DNA of 64,000 nt from Liolophura sinensis (Eukaryota > Mollusca > Polyplacophora > Chitonida > Chitonidae). The notes beneath the pieces are model-generated. The model did no database searches. It was given only the letters and a program-made list of their open reading frames with translations, and was not told the DNA's origin. Positions 56,667 through 64,000 of this stretch are shown here, in pieces. Each line of letters starts with the position of its first letter. Positions within the stretch are counted from its first letter, which is position 1. The translations under genes were made by a program, and so were the position numbers. The stretch lies in NCBI RefSeq assembly GCF_032854445.1, contig NC_088301.1, positions 25,404,402-25,468,401 of the forward strand. The letters are read 5' to 3'.

Positions 56667-57835
56667 GGTGGACAGACAGGTTTCTTATGGATAACAACTC
56701 CTGTGTTTATTAGCTGGTAATGTTTCGGTTTAGCTTCTAATACCGTTCTCAAACATGTGACATATTTTGGTTTAAATACTGGTTTTAGGGTCACTTTCCT
56801 GGCGGATATCGTGGTCCATCAAATCAGTGTTTTATTTGCCACATGACAAACAGCATAACTTATACATATATATACCTAACCAGAGTGATAAATGTTAAGA
56901 ACAAGTATGGGCTGAAAATGTGAAAATTAGTCAGTTGAGATCAGCGTGAACAGGAACAAGTGAGTTGAGATCAGCAAGTACATGAAAGGTGTGAAAAAAT
57001 ATATAGTGAGTTGGGATCAGTGGATTACTGGGTGGAGGCGTTAAGGCGGTCTTTCTCCAGTTGGATGAGGTGGTCATAGGCACTCGGTAGGTGGTAACCT
57101 TCATCTCTGTTTAGCTGGGGGCGGTGTCGTTTTATCATTGTGGCGTCCAGTAGTTGGCGTTTCTTGTAGTCACTGTTGTTGGTTGGTAGTGGTTTGATGA
57201 AGTTTGTGATTTGGATGGGCAGCTATGTGGTCTTTTAATGCTGACTTTCCATCCATTTTTTGTACTGAGGTTTTATGTTCATTGATTCTGACGTTTAATG
57301 GTCTGCAGGTTTCTCGGGATATAATGTTGTTGGCAGTCATATTTTTTTCGGTGGATGCTTCCCTTGGGTTGCTTGTCGAACGTGGACTGGCGTTTTCCTG
57401 TGGCTTTCAGTTTTTCTTAGGCTTTTTAGCTTTGTAAGAAACCTGTCTGTTCACCTATACAACCCCAGCTCCTATATGCCCGAAACGTTACCGGCTAATA
57501 AACACAGGAGTTATTATCCATAAGAAACCTGTCTGTTCACCTATACAACCCCAGCTCCTATATGCCCGAAACGTTACCGGCTAATAAACACAGGAGTTAT
57601 TATCAATAAGAAACCTGTCTGTTCACCTATACAGCCCCAGCTCCTATATGCCCGAAACGTTCTGTTCACCTATACAGCCCCAGCTCCTATATGCCCGAAA
57701 CGTTCTGTTCACCTATACAGCCCCAGCTCCTATATGCCCGAAACGTTACCGGCTAATAAACACAGGAGTTATTACCCATAAGAAACCTGTTTGTTCACCT
57801 ATACAACCTCAGCTCCTATATGCCTCAGAAAGAAA
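56667..57835. mobile_element. Penelope-like element relic with GIY-YIG endonuclease remnant
   Basis: On the minus strand at about 57,010-57,325 lie CRPLNVRINEHKTS, SALKDHIAAHPNHKLH, then RHRPQLNRDEGYHLPSAY. This order matches the end of a GIY-YIG endonuclease of the kind Penelope-like elements carry. The coding part is broken and the RT is absent. The same ~60-bp sequence (AACTCCTGTGTTTATTAGC) flanks it in opposite orientations at 56,667-56,730 (+) and in the tandem block 57,436-57,835 (-). The family call rests on motif memory. Confidence 0.6.
57436..57835. repeat. Nested 86-bp / 44-bp tandem repeat
   Basis: Three 86-bp units start at 57,436, 57,522 and 57,608 (AAGAAACCTGTCTGTTCACC). They are followed by two shortened ~44-bp units (CTGTTCACCTATACAGCCCC) and a final partial unit at 57,780. 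The short units are the first half of the long one, so deletion and amplification happened in steps. Confidence 0.9.
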
Positions 57836-58558
57836 ACTAAATTGCAGTCTAACAACTGCATATGATTTCTCCGTCTTCCGATCTAGCTAGTTCGACTTGC
57901 GAACGTGACCATCCGACATACCGTAAGAGCACAGTGTTTATATATGTATAACAGCGTCTGATTTACTTGTTTGTGTAACGGAAGCAGCTTTCCAGAAGCA
58001 GCTTTCGAGGGCATTTCTTTCAAGGGCTGGAGTTTGGCTGCTGACACCCGAGTTCGAATCTTTGTTTGATCGCCGTAGTGAAATCCTTTAGCCATTACTC
58101 TGGTGCCGTGTCTTTGGAGAGGGGAAGGTTTTAAGTGGGGAGGAGTGTAACGGGAGCAGCTTTTCACTGCTTATGCTTAGTGTGACTCGCGTATAGTGAA
58201 CTCCTTCAACCATTACATTGGCAACGTTTAAGGAAGTGATGTTATACCCTATCAACTTCTAAATGCCTTATAGGATTATGTAAATATTATGTTACGATAT
58301 TCAATTCGCGATCGTACATCTGTTGGCCATTTGTCTTTTACATGACTATTCGTGATATACATAAGGATAGAAAACATTAACAAATCTTATTCAACACTGG
58401 TAGAAATTATACAAATTGCGAAACAGGACAGTAATATACATAAGAAACGAAAACAGCTGGACGTAATTCGCCATTAACACAGCAGGGCTTTCACAAGTCC
58501 TTATGAGGTTTCCACATTAAAATACACAAGTAACGCTGGGGACTATTTTACGCAGAGC

Positions 58559-58798
58559 GGCCCCCGTGGCTCAGTTTGTTAGCGCGCTAGAGTAACGTAA
58601 TGACCCAGAAGCCGCTAACAAATGCCGTCGCCTTGAGTTCAAGTCGTGTTGGTTTTCTCTCCGGCCATAAGTGAGAAGATCAACCAGCAACCTGCAGATA
58701 GTCGTGGGTTTCCTCAGGGGTCTGTCCGGTTTCCTCCCACCATACTGCTGGCCGCCGTCGTATAATTGAAATATTCTTGAGTACGACGTAAAACGAAA
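58559..58798 (+). repeat. SINE copy, full length
   Basis: Head GTGGCTCAGTTTGTTAGCGC, B box GAGTTCAAGTCG, core TCCGGTTTCCTCCCACCATA and 3' end AATATTCTTGAGTACGACG. Confidence 0.8.
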
Positions 58799-59316
58799 TG
58801 TTACGTACATGGGTGACAAGTTGACACCATTGATCGTTTCTGAAACATTACTTGTTAAGCTGACAAGCATTCACTTACAGTGCTCGCCTTTCATTGACCG
58901 AGTATAATGTCGTGAATGTGTCATAGTATTAACTAATCGTTAATATTACCGTTGTTCTTATAAGTGAATAGTATCTTGGTACTTGTGTTTACAAACCTGA
59001 TTATGCTATGTTTATACAAGCATATAGTTTTGGTCACAAATGATAAATATAGGCTTTATATAAAACCAAGCATGCAGGCTTTCAAAGCATAGAGTATCAG
59101 TTGGATTGCGATAATCTTGATTAAGTACTTTTTTGTTTCCTTTTATTATTTTTTTTTTTGGTCAATGACCATTTCAACCGTCCTTCACATATCCCTTTCT
59201 GTGCTAAAATTTTATGTCCAATATTTCATTCTCTTCTCTCAAAATACTGGTACCTATAGAGCAAAAAAACTCATTATCACTTCCTGTATATCTGTTTTCC
59301 TATTATATATATACAG

Positions 59317-61477
59317 GTTATATCCAAGCTATAAACATGGTACCGACTTTGTATCTTCTGATGAGAATAGTCTCGGAGCGGAAAAAAACGACCAGTAAGT
59401 TATGTACATGTGCGCTAAATTGTTGATGAATCACCTCATCAGAATTATTGTTCTAATTTTCCACTGAGCAGATTTTAAGATATCTGTAATGAAAGAAGAC
59501 ATAAAAATAGTTTTTAAAATGTATAACTTTACCAAGAAAAACAAATTCATTTGACAATCATTTTGACAAACATTTACCATTCTATGTTAAATTTTAAATT
59601 CTCACATTACAATTATAACCGTTCAGTGGGGAAGCTGTCCAGACGGAGGCGACCAAGGGTTATCCAGAACCTGAAAAGGAATATGCAGAAACGGACAATT
59701 CAACCCAATAAATACATACATATACGAAACTGCTACAAATAATTAACATAAAATTCTCATCCTTGGAGAGTAAGGCCTCTAGAAGTTATATACTGTGAAT
59801 ATGATCCACAAAGGCTGCTATAGAGATCAAACACCCAGGCGTATGTCATTCAGTGGAAAAGTTTTAAGCAAAAAATAAATGTGTCTTCTGTGGCAAAACT
59901 TCCCCTGGTCTGTCCGATAATGATTATGTTAATTTCAAGTTGGGGTTCAACCCCGGACTTGGGCAATTAATCTACATTCCTCCGCTCTCACCCTGTGTGG
60001 GGCTTAGGTGACCAGATTAGCGCTCGTCAGTAAGTTGCCAAAGATCATTGGTTTACTCCCGTGTATTCCGTTTCCTCAACCTGTAAAACTGATCGCCTTC
60101 GTCGAAGTAAAACATTCTAGACTATGGCGTTAAGGGACAACCAGGTAGATAGACAATGTTGTGTTTTGCCATTACAACTTACATATTAAGGCACACACAG
60201 AGACCCTCAAGGAAAACGTTATTTCTCTTAATTATGCATGCCGTTATTCCGTAGTATATAACTCTGACGACATGCACAGATTCCATTTTAAAATGCACAA
60301 GGCGGAGTAAGTTCATCTTTTACAGATTTTATTTCAAAGTTGACACCCATCAACCTGTCCCCAAATTTGTCCTCTCCCGCCAGTGCAAACAGTAGGTTTA
60401 ATCGTTGCGAAAACCTTTCTGTATACTTGTCTCAGTCGTATTCTCTACATTATTTTGTCAGAGAAATTGTCGAATGAACTTACTGTATATCCAAATAACC
60501 CTATAATCGTACATTTGCATTAAGAAAACGGCTTTATTTGAAGAGGATGATATCTAAAACATCAACATATATGTACAGGCTTCATTAGGAATACTTTATC
60601 TTTTCTCAGGGAATCGCACTATCTGTCGTGTTGACCCCCATCATACATTTCAACTCTTTGATGGAGAAATACACTTAAAAGACGTAAGTTCATGTAAAAT
60701 AGCGACACTATGTATTATATATGCCAGTAAACCTGTGCTATCTAACGCATTTCATTCACACATATTAAACAGGTTTGTTTATTTGTTAATGTTTGTCTAA
60801 ATATCACAACGAATATTTTGTTGACTACTAATATCTAATCCATGTCTTTAAAGACCATATTTGTCGTAGACATTTAACAATAGCAATATAAATTTAGTTA
60901 TTTAAGATAAAATAAGCATGTCACAAGACTGTATATAGTCTATAAATACGCTTGTCATTTCGCTGCTGCCTTACGCACTTTTGCTTAAGGAATAAATCAA
61001 CCAATCAGCATATTGCGGTATAATGCAGAATTAATTTCACACCACGTAAAGGACTGATGTGATTGTATTTTACCACTCATACTATAATGCACTACTGTTT
61101 TTTTTCTTTACTCACAGGCTGCACCAAAGGGACAAGCGAGATATAGGGAGATATTGCTCGGTCCAGTAGCGAGGATTTTCACTGCTATCCGCGGCGTATT
61201 GGAGACCTACTTCAAAATGATTAATGTTTCAGCAACAGCTCTCAAATGGACTTTCGCGGCAAACGAATGTGGTACACCCAAGTTTCTAGGAGTCTGCTCT
61301 GAGGGGGTCAAACTTGCTGTGGTCCTGGTCCCAGATGAGGGCATAAATGTACAGGTCAAGCGTCTGGGACCAGTTAAAGGTTTGGTACGGGAGGTGACGT
61401 ATCAGACCTACCATGTAACTTATAAGGGATTTGCCCTCAGAGATGAGGGTACAATTCTCTTATATGATACTAAGTAG
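59317..61477 (+). CDS. 3' exons of an unrecognised gene (partial)
   Basis: Three phase-compatible exons: 59317-59394 (acceptor after ATATATACAG, donor GTAAGT), 60610-60683 (TTTTCTCAG / GTAAGT) and the terminal exon 61118-61477 ending in TAG. The joined frame reads ...MRIVSERKKTTRNRTICRVDPHHTFQLFDGE in overlapping parts, then 119 residues. CRVDPHHTFQLFDG resembles the CxxDPHxxTFDG start of a von Willebrand D domain, but the Cys pattern that should follow is missing, so that identity is weak. NRT and NVS sequons suggest an extracellular protein. No 5' end was found; upstream exons must lie before 59.3 kb or I missed them. Confidence 0.5.
60000..60150 (+). repeat. SINE relic
   Basis: B-box-like ATTGGTTTACTCCC, then CCTCAACCTGTAAAACTGAT, AAGTAAAACATTCTAGACTA and TGGCGTTAAG: the order of a tRNA-headed SINE with the same 3' end as the family at 46,343. 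Confidence 0.45.
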
Positions 61478-61661
61478 ATCTGATAATTCACCGGTCCTTT
61501 AGCAGGGAAGACCACATATTAACATTCCAATGTGAGTTTTTCATCCAGACACGTCCCTTGTTAACCGTTCCTGCTGAACAACTGCCATCTATACAAGTTT
61601 GTCACTTTTGTCTAAATTTCAATTTCTAATTCACTCAACTGTTAGAGTCTAGGAATAAGAC

Positions 61662-61667
61662 TTTATT
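61662..61667 (-). terminator. Poly(A) signal of convergent minus-strand gene
   Basis: AATAAA on the minus strand, 17 nt past the stop at 61,684. Confidence 0.6.
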
Positions 61668-61683
61668 TCATTCGTACGACTAG

Positions 61684-61822
61684 TTATTTGTCATGCCAGT
61701 TTCTGACGACCTTGTACAGCTGGTTTCCGGCCTTGACCCTAATACCCCTTATGTAGCTCCCTCTGGTGCTGACCCCTAGACACTCTGCCACCATGAACCT
61801 GACATTCAGTCCAATTTGATTA
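61684..61822 (-). CDS. Terminal exon of a minus-strand gene (partial)
   Basis: After the acceptor TTATTACAG, 45 codons are open to TAA, starting NQIGLNVRFMVAECLGV and ending YKVVRNWHDK. A poly(A) signal follows at once. Phase 2 entry (one base, T) implies an upstream exon to the right, in or beyond 62-64 kb, which I could not identify. The peptide is not one I recognise. The gene converges on the + gene ending at 61,477, with 206 bp between stops. Confidence 0.55.
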
Positions 61823-62039
61823 CTGTAATAAATAATACATCAGTTTATTACCACATTTTTATCACCCTGTGATGTATGTTTTATATAATTAAAAATTTAT
61901 CATACAACAGAGTTGGTATCTCTTTACTTTTTCTGTACCGTATTCAAAGACATGAGTGTATTGTGTTTTTTGACGACATGCACTTTGCAAATCTCAAGAG
62001 GGATTGTTAGGTGATATGCGATGCTATTGAATTTGATTT

Positions 62040-62185
62040 TGTTTATTACATTTGTGTTTAACGCTATATACTGCGGAATGTTCCACTTATTGTGACGGCA
62101 ATCAGCTTTGTGAGTGGAGAAAACCGGAGTGCTTGTAGAAAACCACAGCCGTTCGGCATCTACTTAGCAAACCTTATGGCGGAAA
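62040..62185 (-). repeat. Old SINE copy
   Basis: Diverged tail and core: TTTGTGTTTAACGC, TGTTCCACTTATTGTGACGG and GAGAAAACCGGAGTGCTTG. Confidence 0.55.
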
Positions 62186-62820
62186 TCTGAAGCCAAAGAA
62201 GCAAGATACAAAAGAACATGCTCTATACTTCCTATTGCTCCAACTTAACTATTTTGGCAACGATGTAGCTGAAGTACTGCCAATGTGGCGTTAAATTCTA
62301 ACCATTCTCATTGAGAACAGCCCCGGCAAACTTGTATAAAATTAAAGAAACTTGCATTGTTAGGCATTTTTATTGCTTCAGTGCCCTGAGGCGGCCAGTT
62401 GAAAAAGTCTGCCAGTTGTTTTTCACAAACTCAATTAGATTAAATAAATACATTCATTTAGATTGCACATAACGAGCATGAAAACGTTCGCCGCCTGCAG
62501 GTCGCGCCATTTCTGAACAATCGCTGATCACCGTTTATCACCAAATACATACATGTAGCCTTGTGACAACAATGCTGTAATCGAGACCGCGCATGCACGA
62601 GGAAGCTGTATAGTGTAGGAGATGCAGTGAACCATTCGTCTCGAAAACAAGCTTATGGAGATTAACGTGATGAATTAGAAAAAGCATATATGCATATTTT
62701 CTTTATGTACAATGTGGACGTCCAGCTGTGACCTTCATGAGGAAGGTGGGTTGTCAAGCAAGGCATATTCCATATCCTTAGTTTAAGAGCCCGGTCGGCT
62801 GCCATTAGGTTATAACGATA
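62186..62820. other. No gene recognised
   Basis: No supported exon or repeat was seen. Confidence 0.5.
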
Positions 62821-62821
62821 A

Positions 62822-63068
62822 GAGTGAGTGAGTGCTTGGGGTTTTAACGTCGTACTCAACAATTTTTTAGTCATATGACGACGAATGAATCCTTAGAGTG
62901 TATGTAATGTGCCTCCTTTGTTGCAGGATGGATTTCAACCGCTCTTTTATTTAGTGCTACTTCAGTGAGACGCCTTACCGAAGTCAAGTAAGGCGCCCCG
63001 CCCGAGCCATTATACTGATACGGGTCAACCATTCGTTGTACTATCCCCTTCATGCTGAACGCCAAGCG
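62822..63068 (-). repeat. ACTCAC-tailed SINE, head missing
   Basis: Inverted copy of 42,917-43,160: GAGTGAGTGCTTGGGG tail at left, and the body ends at CTGAACGCCAAGCG. Confidence 0.85.
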
Positions 63069-63775
63069 ATGTGATAATAAGAACTCATATACATAATTGG
63101 AGAAGCAGATCCCATCCATATTCTAAAGTGGAACGGTGAGTGACAGAACAGATCTTAAATCAAATCCCACAATTGTGGCTTATTAAATTATTGCGAGAAA
63201 CAAAAATCTTATGCACTACTTTACAGTGTTCCAACTAATATTACGGTCTCTTCATCTGCAGTAAACACAAAAATACAACCATATACACACTAAAAATAGG
63301 TGTTTCGTTTGAAAGCATATTTCTGTTACAGTTTAGAAACGCGTCCTTGTGTTTATTCATGAAAACCTATGTTTACTATCTAAATAGATGTGGTTATCAT
63401 AGTATTCACGTGAAATGTTGACACAGTAATGTGGTCGATATATAACACAAATAGTCCAGTAAATATTACTTTGTTTATATTAAGTAAACGTGACATGTTT
63501 TTCTATGAAGAGCACCAGGATGCGTTTTCCACACTGTAACAGAAATGTGTTTATTAAAATCGAAACTTATGTTTAGTGTGTACGTTCGCATGCAAAGGTG
63601 AAAATGTATAGACACAACGAACGATGAACGCACTTGCACCGTCTTACGTGCTTCTTATCCTGGCATAACCTATATATCGTATTAAGCCCATTGCCCTACC
63701 TTTAGAGGTATTACGTATGTGAGAAAAGTTATATGGTTCAACACAGTATAGGGCACTCTGTTATAATACCGGTAT
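63069..63775. other. No gene recognised
   Basis: AT-rich, without open frames or repeats that I can name. Confidence 0.5.
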
Positions 63776-63799
63776 GTAATGGCAAAGATCTTGATGGCA

Positions 63800-64000
63800 T
63801 CCAGCTCTCTCTCCTTATATGTCTGCCTCTTCTCACGCTCTCTCCGTTTTTCTGTCTGTCTATCTCTTTTCCCGCTCTCTCTGCTTACCTGTCTGTTTGT
63901 CTCTTCTCCCGCTCTCTCCGCTTATCTGTCTGTCTGCCTCTTCTTCCGGTCTCTCTGCTTACCTGTCTGTCTGCCTCTTCTTCCGGTCTCTCTGTTTACC
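63800..64000 (+). repeat. CT-rich minisatellite, ~40-bp units
   Basis: Units such as GCTTACCTGTCTGTCTGCCT and CTTCTTCCGGTCTCTCT repeat about every 40 bp and run off the right edge. Confidence 0.85.

Overview
The window looks like nuclear DNA from a marine lophotrochozoan, most likely a mollusc. The evidence is spliced genes with GT-AG introns and TATA/AATAAA signals, many copies of a tRNA-headed SINE with a V-SINE-like core that I associate with mollusc and other lophotrochozoan genomes, and non-LTR retrotransposons. No bacterial, plasmid or phage feature is visible. The species assignment is inference.

Positions 1-25,731 are a tandem array of leucine tRNA genes. Each unit carries tRNA-Leu(TAG) on + and tRNA-Leu(AAG) on -. 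Units are about 1,335 bp up to 15.9 kb and carry two copies of a 290-bp spacer subrepeat. Beyond that they are about 1,047 bp with one copy. Twenty-five tRNA genes or relics are listed; copies decay toward the right edge. Two L1/Tx1-like LINEs of one family interrupt the array in opposite orientations. The first (10,697-15,879, -) removed about 164 bp of target including one tRNA-Leu(AAG) gene. The second (19,439-24,710, +) has a clean 17-bp target-site duplication.

Positions 25.8-29.4 kb hold an older LINE reverse-transcriptase scrap, a diverged direct repeat and otherwise featureless DNA.

Positions 29.4-40.1 kb carry the most interesting locus: two paralogous nine-exon genes head to head, each with a TATA box, a signal-peptide exon and matching intron phases. 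They encode 697-aa (-) and 522-aa (+) secreted proteins of a family I do not recognise. They share a helix-rich core with three conserved cysteines and a Pro-rich, N-glycosylation-sequon-rich tail. One paralog has acquired 14 near-identical 12-residue Gly-Met-Pro-Gly-Asn repeats and a five-fold sequon repeat in its tail. Patches of near-identity between the copies suggest gene conversion.

Positions 43.6-56.1 kb hold a 13-exon gene on - for an MFSD1-like major-facilitator transporter (516 aa), with SINEs and minisatellites in its introns.

Positions 56.4-64 kb hold a GIY-YIG endonuclease relic of a Penelope-like element flanked by nested repeats, the 3' exons of two unrecognised convergent genes (stops at 61,477 and 61,684), more SINEs and a CT-rich minisatellite at the window end. 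Exon structures were assembled by eye from splice sites and phase, with no transcript data.
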